64,000 bases of DNA, from assembly GCF_014844035.1 (NCBI RefSeq), contig NZ_CP062159.1:2108001-2172000 (forward strand). Direction: 5' to 3'. Source of the stretch: Flavobacterium sp. MDT1-60. Its GTDB lineage: Bacteria > Bacteroidota > Bacteroidia > Flavobacteriales > Flavobacteriaceae. The translations under genes and the position numbers were made by a program. This document shows, piece by piece, positions 7,301-16,018 of this stretch (its first letter is position 1; each line of letters begins with the position of its first letter). The notes under the pieces are model-generated. The model was not told the DNA's origin, searched no databases, and saw nothing but the letters and a program-made list of their open reading frames with translations.

Positions 7301-9763
7301 TTATCCCGGATAATCTCCGCCACCGTCGCCATCATTTCTAGGCTGTGCATTTTTGTCTCTTTCACTTTTAGGTTTGTTGAAACGATATGTAAACGATAAA
7401 TTGAATTGACGTTTACGGAATTGCATTTCACCATACGAGGTTTGACTCTCAAGTGTTGTATCATTTTGAAGGTATGTATACGATCTCATGATTCTTGAGT
7501 TGAAAATATCGCTGATATTGAAAGCAATCGTTCCTTTGTCTTTCATTACATCTTTGCTTAAAGCGGTATTCATAGCAAATTGACCTAAGTTTTTACCTTG
7601 TGCGGTTTTTTGCTCTCCATTATAAGTACCGTTTAATTGCCAGTCTATCTTGTATGGTAAAGTTATTTTTGAACTAATTCTGGCAAACCAAGTGTTGGCC
7701 TGGTTATCAAGATTCTGAACAACGTCGTTTCCATTTGTATCTGTATAAGTGTTTGATCCGGTTGTTTTTACATTATAAAGATTGAAATTACTGTTTAATC
7801 TCCACCATTTGTATGGGTTATAATTGAATGTAAATTCAAAACCAAACTTTTGCTCTTTTCCTAAGTTAATCGGTCTGCTTAAAATAACCGGAATTCCGTT
7901 TACTTCCTGGCCGTTTGGAGTTCTCACAAAACTGAAAACATCTTTCGTATCTTCGAAATAAGCTGAAGTCGTAAAAGTTACTTTCTCCCAACGTTTGATA
8001 TATCCGATATCGTATTTGTCAGTTAATGAAGGATCTAAATCTGGATTTCCCTGAAAAATATTAACGTTACTTGAATAGTTTACAGCAGGGTTCATGAAAC
8101 GCCCTCTTGGTCTTGTTAGACGTTTACTGTAACTTGCGGTAAAGTTGCTTTGATCTGAGATTTCATAACTAATAAAAGCACTAGGAAACAGGTTATTGTA
8201 TTTTTTAGTATTGAAATCGTTAGTATCTAGTAAGTTAACCTGGATATTAGTGTCTTCCCAACGCAAACCAAATAAATAAGAGAATTTGTTTACTTTAAAT
8301 CCATAAGAAGTATAAAGCGCATTGATGTTTTCTTTGTATTCTAAAGTGTTTGATAAATTTGAAATTGGATCATCATTCTCATCCTTAACAAAATATTCAT
8401 TGTTTAGGTCACCAAAACTTCCTTTATATCCTGCTTCAAATTGACTTCCTTTTCCTAATGGCAAAACATAATCGGCCTGAATTTGAATTTGTTTCTGAAC
8501 CTGATTGTTTAAGGTGGTGTTGAAATTTGGAGATGCCGTAATGTAACTATTGCTGTCGTCTGTATTTCTTGAAATCGATAAATCGGCAGTAAGTTTATGT
8601 CCTTTGTCGTTGAAATTTTTAATTAAATTAGAAGTATATTCTACATTTTCGCTTCCCGTATCACCATTATTTAAACGGAATGAAGATCCTGTAAAGGCAT
8701 GGGCAGCATCGTAATTATTATAATTGATGAGGTCTGTTGTACTACCTGAATTTTTTTGATAATTGATGGCGTTTGTCCAGAAAGTATTTGGCGCCACTGT
8801 CCATTCTATACCAGCTCTTCCATTAAATCCGTCATTTGTTCTTTTCGTATCACGATCTTCATCTAAAAAGCCTTTTGGTGTTCCATCAGCATTTAAATAA
8901 GATGTGTTAGTTTCACCGCCACCTTCATTGGTTCTGTAATTGTAACCAGCAGTTGTAAAATAGTTTAATTTTTCTGTTTTATAGTTCAGGTTGGCACTTA
9001 AACCATAAGTTTCCGGAAGTCCGGTAGAGGCTATAAAAGTTCCGTTGAAACCTTGATTTTTACCTTTTTTAAGGATGATATTGATCAAACCTGAACCACC
9101 TTCTGCATCATAACGTGCTGATGGGTTAGTAATAACTTCAACTTTGTCAATTGCATCTGCTGGTAGCTGACGCAAAGCTTCGGCAACATTTATAGCGTTT
9201 GATGGTCTTCCGTCAATTAAAATTCGGATATTATCACTTCCTCTTAAACTTACATTTCCTTCAGTATCAACAGAAACTGAAGGAACATTGTCTAAAACGT
9301 CACTTACGGTTCCGCCTTTTACCATCATGTCCTGACCAACGTTATACACCTTTTTGTCTAGTTTTATTTCGACTGTAGATTTTTCAGCACGAACAACAAC
9401 TTCATTCAATTGTGCTGCATCTTCTGATAAATTTACAACTCCTAAACTAGTGTCTCCGGAAATGGTTTTTCCTTTAATTTCAGTCGATTTAAATGAAATA
9501 AATTCAACTTTTATATCATAAGTTCCTGGAGCAACAGCTACTTCAAATTCACCTTTTGGGTTTGTGATTCCGCCTGCAATAACTTTGGTGTCATTTGGAG
9601 CCATTATCGAAATAGTAGCATACTCAAGCGGTTGCTTGCTTACTTTTTCGAATACTTTTCCGGTAACTTTTACCTTGTTTTTACCAGGAGGTGCCTGCTG
9701 TGCATAGTTGTAAAAACTTGTAAAGAAAAGAACAAGCAATACAGCAAATTTGATTTTTTTCAT
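7301..9763 (-). CDS. Outer-membrane beta-barrel protein, TonB-dependent receptor type
   Basis: About 820 residues. Domain order: a signal peptide (KIKFAVLLVLFFTSFYNYAQ), a CarboxypepD-like regulatory domain (VTGKVFEKVSKQPLEYATI...), a plug domain with DVLDNVPSVSVDTEGNVSLR and INPSARYDAEGGSGLINI-like motifs, and a long barrel ending in RFNKPKSERDKNAQPRND. The barrel is of the OMP_b-brl_3 kind, so the transported ligand is unknown. I chose the second Met (ATG at 9763) because it directly precedes the KK of the signal peptide; ATG 9781 is also possible. A -7 box TATTTTTG is seen at 9796-9803. No SusD partner is next to it. Confidence 0.9.
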   Translation of the reverse strand: MKKIKFAVLLVLFFTSFYNYAQQAPPGKNKVKVTGKVFEKVSKQPLEYATISIMAPNDTKVIAGGITNPKGEFEVAVAPGTYDIKVEFISFKSTEIKGKTISGDTSLGVVNLSEDAAQLNEVVVRAEKSTVEIKLDKKVYNVGQDMMVKGGTVSDVLDNVPSVSVDTEGNVSLRGSDNIRILIDGRPSNAINVAEALRQLPADAIDKVEVITNPSARYDAEGGSGLINIILKKGKNQGFNGTFIASTGLPETYGLSANLNYKTEKLNYFTTAGYNYRTNEGGGETNTSYLNADGTPKGFLDEDRDTKRTNDGFNGRAGIEWTVAPNTFWTNAINYQKNSGSTTDLINYNNYDAAHAFTGSSFRLNNGDTGSENVEYTSNLIKNFNDKGHKLTADLSISRNTDDSNSYITASPNFNTTLNNQVQKQIQIQADYVLPLGKGSQFEAGYKGSFGDLNNEYFVKDENDDPISNLSNTLEYKENINALYTSYGFKVNKFSYLFGLRWEDTNIQVNLLDTNDFNTKKYNNLFPSAFISYEISDQSNFTASYSKRLTRPRGRFMNPAVNYSSNVNIFQGNPDLDPSLTDKYDIGYIKRWEKVTFTTSAYFEDTKDVFSFVRTPNGQEVNGIPVILSRPINLGKEQKFGFEFTFNYNPYKWWRLNSNFNLYNVKTTGSNTYTDTNGNDVVQNLDNQANTWFARISSKITLPYKIDWQLNGTYNGEQKTAQGKNLGQFAMNTALSKDVMKDKGTIAFNISDIFNSRIMRSYTYLQNDTTLESQTSYGEMQFRKRQFNLSFTYRFNKPKSERDKNAQPRNDGDGGGDYPG

Positions 9764-9795
9764 TGTTATTTTTGGTTTCATTTACTCTTAGACCG

Positions 9796-9803
9796 CAAAA
9801 ATA
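9796..9803 (-). promoter_or_regulatory. Possible -7 box for the outer-membrane barrel gene
   Basis: On the minus strand this reads TATTTTTG (TAnnTTTG). It lies 14 bases upstream of the first possible ATG. The nearest upstream TTTG is spaced 25 bases away, longer than usual, so support is moderate. Confidence 0.4.
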
Positions 9804-9857
9804 GCTTTTGGTTTAAAGAATAAAATCACAAAAAAATGTTAATTCGATACTTTATAC

Positions 9858-10202
9858 TTAGTCTAAAAAAGAGGCAACAAGATCTAAATCCCTTCCGATA
9901 ATGGCTTTACCATCTTTTATTACAATCGGTCGTTCAATCAAAATTGGGTTGTCAACCATTGCATCAATAATTTGATCGTTAGTCAATGTTTTTCCTTTAT
10001 AATTTTCAATCCAGATTTTTTCTTTGATTCTGACTAATCGAAGCGGTTCAATGTCTAATTTTTCAAGTAAAATTTTTAAATCATCATATGTTGGAGTGTC
10101 TGTTAAATAGGGAATAATTTCATATTCCTGATTTGCCTGATCTAAAAAAGCGAGGCAGGTTCTTGATTTTCCGCAACGTGGATTGTGATAAATTTGTATC
10201 AT
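9858..10202 (-). CDS. arsC: ArsC-family glutaredoxin-dependent reductase
   Basis: A 114-residue cytoplasmic protein of the ArsC/YfgD family. The active-site Cys10 lies in HNPRCGKSRTC, and the conserved arginine region LIERPIVIKDGKAIIGR follows near residue 90. Length is typical. Characterised members reduce arsenate with glutathione/glutaredoxin. No arsenical pump or ArsR lies next to it, so a housekeeping role is possible and the arsenate substrate is inferred. Confidence 0.85.
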   Translation of the reverse strand: MIQIYHNPRCGKSRTCLAFLDQANQEYEIIPYLTDTPTYDDLKILLEKLDIEPLRLVRIKEKIWIENYKGKTLTNDQIIDAMVDNPILIERPIVIKDGKAIIGRDLDLVASFLD

Positions 10203-10313
10203 TTTGTTATATTTAGGATGTCGTAATGTAATTAATGCAAAATTGGGTATTTTAGCGACACCAAAAATAAGGTTTCCTTATTAAATCGAATTCTCATTTT
10301 TAAATTTTAAAGT

Positions 10314-11237
10314 ATGTTTTTAGAACAAGGAATTAAACCTCAGAATAAATTTTGGCTATATCTTATTGGGTCAGTTTTAATTATTATCGCATCATTTATC
10401 GGACAAATTCCTTTTTCTGTTGCTGTTTTGTATTCTAGTTTTAAAAACAAAAAAGCTTTTCCAACAGATAATGCAGCAATTATGAGAATTTTTGATCAAA
10501 ATCTAACATTATTTCTGGTTATGATCTCTTTTGTTTTTGCTTTTGCCGGAGTTTACTGTGTTGTAAAATATTTGCATAATCAAACGCTTTTGTCAATAAC
10601 AACATCAAGAAAAAAAGTTGACTGGAGCCGTATTTTATTTTCATTTGTAGTATGGTCTATTTTTTCAGCATTAAGTTTTTGGGCAGTTTATCTGAGGTCT
10701 CCGGAAAATTTCTTATGGAATTTTAAATTAATTCCCTTTCTAATTTTAGTGTTAGTTGGAGTAATAATGATTCCTATTCAAACTAGCACTGAAGAATATG
10801 TTTTTAGGGGATATTTGATGCAGGGATTTGCCAATCTGGCACAAAACAAATGGTTTCCGCTTCTCATGACTTCACTAATTTTTGGATCGATGCATGTTTT
10901 TAATCCTGAAGTGGCAAAAATGGGTTACGTCATTATGATTTATTATATAGGAACCGGGTTGTTTTTGGGAATCATCACGCTAATGGATGAAGGAATAGAA
11001 CTGGCCTTAGGATTTCATGCCGCTAACAATTTAGTTGGGGCCATTCTGATTACTTCAGATTGGTCAGTGTTTCAGACTTACTCTATTTTTAAAGATATGT
11101 CAGAGCCTTCTGCCGGAATGGATGTTATCCTGCCTATTTTTGTGGTTTACCCGATTTTGCTTTTTATTTTTACTAAAAAGTATAATTGGAATAACTGGAA
11201 AGAAAAATTAACAGGGAAAATTATTACCTTAGAGTAA
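10314..11237 (+). CDS. CPBP-family intramembrane glutamic endopeptidase
   Basis: A 307-residue multi-pass membrane protein. The CPBP/Abi motifs are all visible: EEYVFRGYL (Glu pair and Arg), FGSMHVFNP (first His) and GFHAANNLVG (second His with Asn). These form the glutamate-based active site of the Rce1/CAAX-like family. The substrate is unknown. menE follows after only 15 bases, so the two are probably co-transcribed. Confidence 0.9.
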   Translation: MFLEQGIKPQNKFWLYLIGSVLIIIASFIGQIPFSVAVLYSSFKNKKAFPTDNAAIMRIFDQNLTLFLVMISFVFAFAGVYCVVKYLHNQTLLSITTSRKKVDWSRILFSFVVWSIFSALSFWAVYLRSPENFLWNFKLIPFLILVLVGVIMIPIQTSTEEYVFRGYLMQGFANLAQNKWFPLLMTSLIFGSMHVFNPEVAKMGYVIMIYYIGTGLFLGIITLMDEGIELALGFHAANNLVGAILITSDWSVFQTYSIFKDMSEPSAGMDVILPIFVVYPILLFIFTKKYNWNNWKEKLTGKIITLE

Positions 11238-11252
11238 TCAAACTAAATATTT

Positions 11253-12293
11253 ATGTTAGAACTAACACATAAAAATGTTCACAACCATTTTAGAATAAAT
11301 GGATTCCATTTAAACGCAATTGATTTGTGCCGTGTGGCTTATGATTATATAAAAGAAGGAGATGCTAATGAACAGGCAATAGGTGAATTTTTGTTGGATT
11401 GGTTCGATAACAAACAATATATCGAAATGAGAACGTCAGGAACAACTGGACTTCCCAAAGTAGTGAAATTAGAAAAGCAAGCCATGATTCAATCTGCATT
11501 GGCTACAGGAGATTTCTTTGGGTTAGAGCCTCACAATAAAGCTTTACTTTGTCTGCCTGTAAAATTTATAGCTGGTAAAATGATGTTGGTTCGAAGCTTA
11601 ATTTTAGGACTAGATTTAGATATAGTAACGCCAAGTACAGAACCTCTTGCCTTAAATGAAACTAAGTATGATTTTGTGGCTATGGTACCGCTACAGGTTC
11701 AAAATTCGATTGAATCTTTAGGAAATGTAAAAAAGTTAATTATCGGCGGAGCAAAAATGGATACAACGCTTGAAGCGAAACTTTTGCCTTTGAAAACGGA
11801 GATTTATGAAACCTATGGCATGACGGAAACCATTACCCATATTGCAGCAAAGAAACTGGGAGAAAATGTTTTTACCGTTTTACCAAATGTAAAAATTGCT
11901 CAGGATGATCGAGGTTGTCTGGTTATTACAGTTCCTGCTATTTCTGAAGAATCAATTATTACAAACGATTTGGTTGAGGTAATAAGAGAAAATCAATTCA
12001 TTTTTTTGGGAAGAATTGATAATGTGATTAATAGTGGAGGAGTGAAGCTTATTCCGGAACAAATAGAAGCAAAGCTAATTGAAAAAATTGATTCAAGATT
12101 TTTTGTAACAGGATTGCCTGATCCTGTTTTAGGAGAAAAATTAATTTTGGTTATTGAAGGCGAAAAACAAGATTTTACTTCTGATTTTTTTGATGTTTTA
12201 GATAAGTTCGAAAAACCTAAAGAAATAGTTTTCGTACCAAAATTCAAGGAAAACGAAAACGGAAAATTGTTAAGAAAGCCAAGCTTAAATTAG
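11253..12293 (+). CDS. menE: o-Succinylbenzoate-CoA ligase
   Basis: This AMP-forming ligase activates o-succinylbenzoate with CoA in menaquinone synthesis. The protein has 346 residues, shorter than the ~450-490 of Proteobacterial MenE, as is usual in Bacteroidota. Visible motifs: the P-loop MRTSGTTGLPKVV, YGMTET, the hinge region FLGRIDNVINSGGVKLIPEQIE, and a C-terminal lysine segment ENGKLLRKPSLN. It follows the CPBP protease gene by 15 bases. No other men gene lies in the window; the MenE assignment is from sequence similarity to the Flavobacterial form. Confidence 0.85.
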   Translation: MLELTHKNVHNHFRINGFHLNAIDLCRVAYDYIKEGDANEQAIGEFLLDWFDNKQYIEMRTSGTTGLPKVVKLEKQAMIQSALATGDFFGLEPHNKALLCLPVKFIAGKMMLVRSLILGLDLDIVTPSTEPLALNETKYDFVAMVPLQVQNSIESLGNVKKLIIGGAKMDTTLEAKLLPLKTEIYETYGMTETITHIAAKKLGENVFTVLPNVKIAQDDRGCLVITVPAISEESIITNDLVEVIRENQFIFLGRIDNVINSGGVKLIPEQIEAKLIEKIDSRFFVTGLPDPVLGEKLILVIEGEKQDFTSDFFDVLDKFEKPKEIVFVPKFKENENGKLLRKPSLN

Positions 12294-12549
12294 TAAATTC
12301 CAAATTTTTAAAACTTCAAATTCCAATTTTATCGTCAACTTGAGGACTTAAAACTTTTTTTTAGACCTTACAAATACACTCCGTTAGGAGTTTAATTTTG
12401 GTAGAAAAAAAATAAGATGAGAAAATGTCCCGTTGGGACTAAATATTTTAATGATCTTAAATAAAAATAAAAAATCCCAAATTCCAGTTATAAGATTGGA
12501 ATTTGGGATTTTTTTATTTTGGAATTTAATTCTATTTTGGAATTTAAAC
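12294..12549. repeat. Repeat-rich gap with three hairpins, the last a bidirectional terminator
   Basis: Three structures lie between menE and the methyltransferase gene. ACTCC-GTTA-GGAGT is at 12378-12391, GTCCC-GTT-GGGAC at 12427-12439, and a perfect 16-bp stem at 12471-12486 / 12497-12512 (AAAATCCCAAATTCCA and its complement). The last has T-rich flanks on both strands and can end both convergent genes. The first two resemble the hairpins of the tandem array at 43303-43858, as if one unit had decayed here. AAATTCCAAATT-type repeat fragments fill the rest. Confidence 0.6.
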
Positions 12550-13764
12550 TTAAGCGTTACGTTCTAATAGTGCCATATAAAATCCGTCAAAACCAGACTC
12601 AGAAGCTAAAATTTTACGATCTTTTATGAATGTAAATTGCTTTCCGATTTCAGTTTTTAAGAATTTTTCTACTTGCTCCTGATTCTCTGATGGTAAAACA
12701 GAGCAAGTTGCGTAAACTAATTTTCCGCCTGGTTTTACGATTTTAGAATAACTTTCTAAAACTTCACTCTGAACTTTACGAATATTATCGATAAACTCGG
12801 GTTGTAATTTCCATTTTGCATCAGGGTTTCTTTTCAAAACTCCTAAACCGCTACAGGGTGCGTCAATTAAAACTCGGTCTGCTTTTTCGTGTAATTTTTT
12901 GATCACTTTTGTAGTGTCAATAATACGATATTCGATATTGAAGGCGCCGTTTCTTTTGGCTCTCAATTTCAATTGTTTCAATTTGCTTTCATACAAGTCC
13001 ATTGCAATCAATTGCCCTTTGTTTTCCATTAAAGAAGCAATATGCAATGTTTTTCCTCCGGCTCCTGCACAAGTATCAACCACACGCATTCCTGGTTTTA
13101 CATCAAGGAAACCGGCAACCAATTGTGAGTTTGCATCCTGAACTTCAAAAAGCCCTTGTTTAAAAGCATCTGTTAAAAATACGTTAGCTCTTTCTTTTAG
13201 AACCAAAGCTTCCGGCTGATCTTTTAAATATTCTGTTTCAATATTTAAATCCATCAACGTGTTTCTTAAACTTTCTTTAGTTCCTTTAAGTGTGTTTGTT
13301 CTTAAAATAACTTTTGCAGGTTGGTTTTGAGCCGCAATTTCGGTAGACCAAACTTTTTCTCCCAATTCTTTTACGCCTAATTCATCCATCCAGTCCGGAA
13401 TAGATTCTTTTAGAGCTCTAATTTTTGAAAGTTCGTCAAAACGACCTTTAATTTTTCTTTCAGGAGTTCCTTCCAATTGTCTCCAATCCGGAATAGGATA
13501 TCCTCTTAAAACTGCCCAAACAGCAAACATTCTCCATAAATTGTCTCTGTCAAAAGGTTCTTTAACTTCGGCAATTTCAGCGTATAATCTTTTCCAACGA
13601 ACAATTTCGTATATCGTTTCAGCAACAAACTTCCTGTCAGAACTTCCCCAACGTTTGTCTTTTTTTAATGCTCTTGCTACCACTTTATCAGCATATTCTC
13701 CTTCATTGAAGATCGCATTTAAAGAATCGATGGTAGTATAAACTAAATTTCTGTGTAATCTCAT
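12550..13764 (-). CDS. rsmB: rRNA (cytosine-5)-methyltransferase, RsmB/NOP2 family
   Basis: A 404-residue SAM-dependent m5C methyltransferase. The NusB-like N-terminal part is followed by the Rossmann domain with motif I DTCAGAGGKTLHIA, motif IV DAPCSGLGVLKRNPD and motif VI YATCSVLPSENQEQ. The two cysteines (in PCS and TCS) are the catalytic and release residues of this family. The layout best fits RsmB, which methylates C967 of 16S rRNA; the exact target base is inferred. Monocistronic, ending at the shared terminator. Confidence 0.85.
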   Translation of the reverse strand: MRLHRNLVYTTIDSLNAIFNEGEYADKVVARALKKDKRWGSSDRKFVAETIYEIVRWKRLYAEIAEVKEPFDRDNLWRMFAVWAVLRGYPIPDWRQLEGTPERKIKGRFDELSKIRALKESIPDWMDELGVKELGEKVWSTEIAAQNQPAKVILRTNTLKGTKESLRNTLMDLNIETEYLKDQPEALVLKERANVFLTDAFKQGLFEVQDANSQLVAGFLDVKPGMRVVDTCAGAGGKTLHIASLMENKGQLIAMDLYESKLKQLKLRAKRNGAFNIEYRIIDTTKVIKKLHEKADRVLIDAPCSGLGVLKRNPDAKWKLQPEFIDNIRKVQSEVLESYSKIVKPGGKLVYATCSVLPSENQEQVEKFLKTEIGKQFTFIKDRKILASESGFDGFYMALLERNA

Positions 13765-13853
13765 TTTAATTATTTGAGTTGCAAAGGTACTATTAATTGA
13801 TTGAAAGTTAAATTTTTAATTTTGATTGTTATTTTTCGACTTTCAGTAAAAGA

Positions 13854-13890
13854 AAAAAAACACTCTGATAAAGTTTAAAAGAGTGTTTTT
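13854..13890 (-). terminator. Terminator of kup
   Basis: AAAAACACTC pairs with GAGTGTTTTT across a 15-base loop. On the minus strand it is followed by a long T run, just past the kup stop codon. Confidence 0.7.
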
Positions 13891-13911
13891 CTAAGTTATT
13901 TTATAAATGAT

Positions 13912-15885
13912 TTATTTTATAATTCGGGTCAATCCGATGTTTTCCGGAGCGTGAAGTACCATTGGGAATTTCTCAATTTTGACCGAACTACTATCTAAAC
14001 CGAAAGCTCTTTCTTCAGATAAACTAAGTTTCTTGATAAAGAAGTATGAGTTCATAATAATGTTTTCATGCCATCTTAAATCGTTGTCATTTGATAAAAA
14101 CTTCTCAGACAATACAAATTTAAAGTCACCAATAATATTGTTTTTGTTTAATGATTCGTAACGGCTGGTAATATCAACTTCTCCTCGTTTTACCATGTCA
14201 CGAATTACTTCTCTAAACATTAAATTGATTTTGGTAGGTTCTCTAAATCCTAAGTTAAAATCGATTCTGTAAATATCGTCTTTCGCAATTTCGGTAACTT
14301 TATATTGTGTTTTATAAGGTTCTGTCAAAATGTTTACGTGAACGAACCAGTAAATATCAGCTCTTTTTGGACGTTTTTGCAAGATGGAATAAATTACTTT
14401 TTCCTCCAATTCATCAACGCGATTCGCATTTGTCATGTATACTAAATGCGTTGCGTATTTCGGGATCGAAAGATCTTCGCTTAATTCCATTAAAACTTTC
14501 TTATAATCATCAATCTTGATAATTTTAGTATAGCTTTTATTAATTTTCTTAGCCAAATACCAAATCGTCATAATCGAAATCAGCATTATTGCAATGATTA
14601 AAGTCACGTAACCGCCATCGGCAAATTTGGTAATATTAGCAATAAGAAAACTAAATTCAATCAATAAATAAATCGTGATCAATGGTACCATAAAATACAG
14701 TTTAACACGTTTCATTATTAAATAGTAATTCAGTAAAATGGTCGTCATGATCATACATAGAATAATGGCAAGACCATAAGCATGCTCCATATTACTTGAT
14801 TTCTGGAAGTGCAAAACGATACCCACACAACCAAAAAACAGTAACCAGTTGATTGACGGAATGTATAATTGTCCTTTTACTTCAGTTGGATATTTGATTT
14901 TTACTTTCGGCCAGAAATTCAAACGCATAGCTTCATTTATCAGGGTAAATGATCCGCTTATAAGTGCCTGGGAAGCTATTACAGCTGCTAAAGTAGCAAC
15001 AACAATTCCGAATGGAAGAAACCAATGAGGCATAATCAGATAAAATGGATTCCCATTTTCTCCTCCTAATTGCTGTAATGTACTTCCTTCATGGTGTGTT
15101 AAATACGCAGCCTGACCAAAATAGTTTAATACTAATGTTGTTTTTACGAATATCCAGCTGATTCTGATGTTTTTTCTTCCACAATGTCCCATGTCAGAAT
15201 ATAAAGCTTCAGCTCCGGTAGTACATAAAAATACTAATCCAAGAACAAAAAAACCTTCAGGGTGAATTTGTAATAAATGATAGGCATAGTAAGGATTAAT
15301 TGCTTTAAAAACTTCAGGATGTTGTGAAATTTGAATAACTCCTAATGTGCCCAACATAGCAAACCAGATCAGCATCATTGGAGCGAAAAACTTCCCAACC
15401 AATTTTGTTCCAAATTGTTGAATAGTAAATAAAATAAATAAGATTCCGATAACAATATAAACTATTGTCTCCGTTTCCATGGTAGGATAAAATGCCCTGA
15501 TTCCTTCTACTGCAGAGGAAATCGAAATAGGCGGAGTGATAATTCCATCGGCAAGTAATGCACTCCCTCCAATAATAGCGGGCACTATGAGCCACTGGAT
15601 TTTGGTTTTTTTGACTAAGGCATACAAAGCGAAAATACCTCCTTCACCATGATTATCAGCACTTAGTGTTATAAGAACATATTTTATAGTGGTTTGCAGT
15701 GTTAATGTCCAGAAAACGCAAGAGATACCTCCTAAAACGATGTCTGCATTAATCATGTGTTCACCAAGAATGGCTTTCATTACATACAATGGAGATGTAC
15801 CAATATCTCCATAAATAATTCCTAATGTGATCAATAAACCTCCAATAGACAACTTACTGTGTAAGTTTTTATGCGCTGCGCTCAT
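13912..15885 (-). CDS. kup: KUP-family potassium transporter
   Basis: A membrane protein of about 657 residues that takes up K+, by the family with proton symport. The N-terminal signature GIIYGDIGTSPLYVMKAIL is diagnostic, about 12 hydrophobic segments follow, and a ~200-residue cytoplasmic C-terminal domain ends the protein. I chose the start MSAAHKN (ATG 15885). The frame can be extended to a TTG at 15912, but that TTG is part of the promoter -7 box TAAATTTG. The gene is monocistronic. Confidence 0.95.
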   Translation of the reverse strand: MSAAHKNLHSKLSIGGLLITLGIIYGDIGTSPLYVMKAILGEHMINADIVLGGISCVFWTLTLQTTIKYVLITLSADNHGEGGIFALYALVKKTKIQWLIVPAIIGGSALLADGIITPPISISSAVEGIRAFYPTMETETIVYIVIGILFILFTIQQFGTKLVGKFFAPMMLIWFAMLGTLGVIQISQHPEVFKAINPYYAYHLLQIHPEGFFVLGLVFLCTTGAEALYSDMGHCGRKNIRISWIFVKTTLVLNYFGQAAYLTHHEGSTLQQLGGENGNPFYLIMPHWFLPFGIVVATLAAVIASQALISGSFTLINEAMRLNFWPKVKIKYPTEVKGQLYIPSINWLLFFGCVGIVLHFQKSSNMEHAYGLAIILCMIMTTILLNYYLIMKRVKLYFMVPLITIYLLIEFSFLIANITKFADGGYVTLIIAIMLISIMTIWYLAKKINKSYTKIIKIDDYKKVLMELSEDLSIPKYATHLVYMTNANRVDELEEKVIYSILQKRPKRADIYWFVHVNILTEPYKTQYKVTEIAKDDIYRIDFNLGFREPTKINLMFREVIRDMVKRGEVDITSRYESLNKNNIIGDFKFVLSEKFLSNDNDLRWHENIIMNSYFFIKKLSLSEERAFGLDSSSVKIEKFPMVLHAPENIGLTRIIK

Positions 15886-15909
15886 GTATATTTTTATAAA
15901 AGACGGTTG

Positions 15910-15917
15910 CAAATTTA
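15910..15917 (-). promoter_or_regulatory. -7 box of kup, decides the start codon
   Basis: On the minus strand this reads TAAATTTG, matching TAnnTTTG. It overlaps the upstream TTG that would otherwise be the first start of the frame, so transcription begins downstream of that TTG and ATG 15885 is the real start. No clear -33 TTG is visible. Confidence 0.5.
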
Positions 15918-15960
15918 CTGTTTTAAAATAAATTAGCGTCTATTAATAGTAAAAATAAAA

Positions 15961-15988
15961 AAAAGCACAATTAAACAATTGTGCTTTT
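15961..15988 (-). terminator. Terminator of the RGG-tailed secreted protein gene
   Basis: A perfect 12-bp stem (AAAAGCACAATT with its complement) closes a 4-base loop. The T-rich side faces the minus-strand transcript from the gene at 16019-17329. Confidence 0.75.
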
Positions 15989-16018
15989 ACTTTTATTATA
16001 GAAAACCTGTTTTTAAAT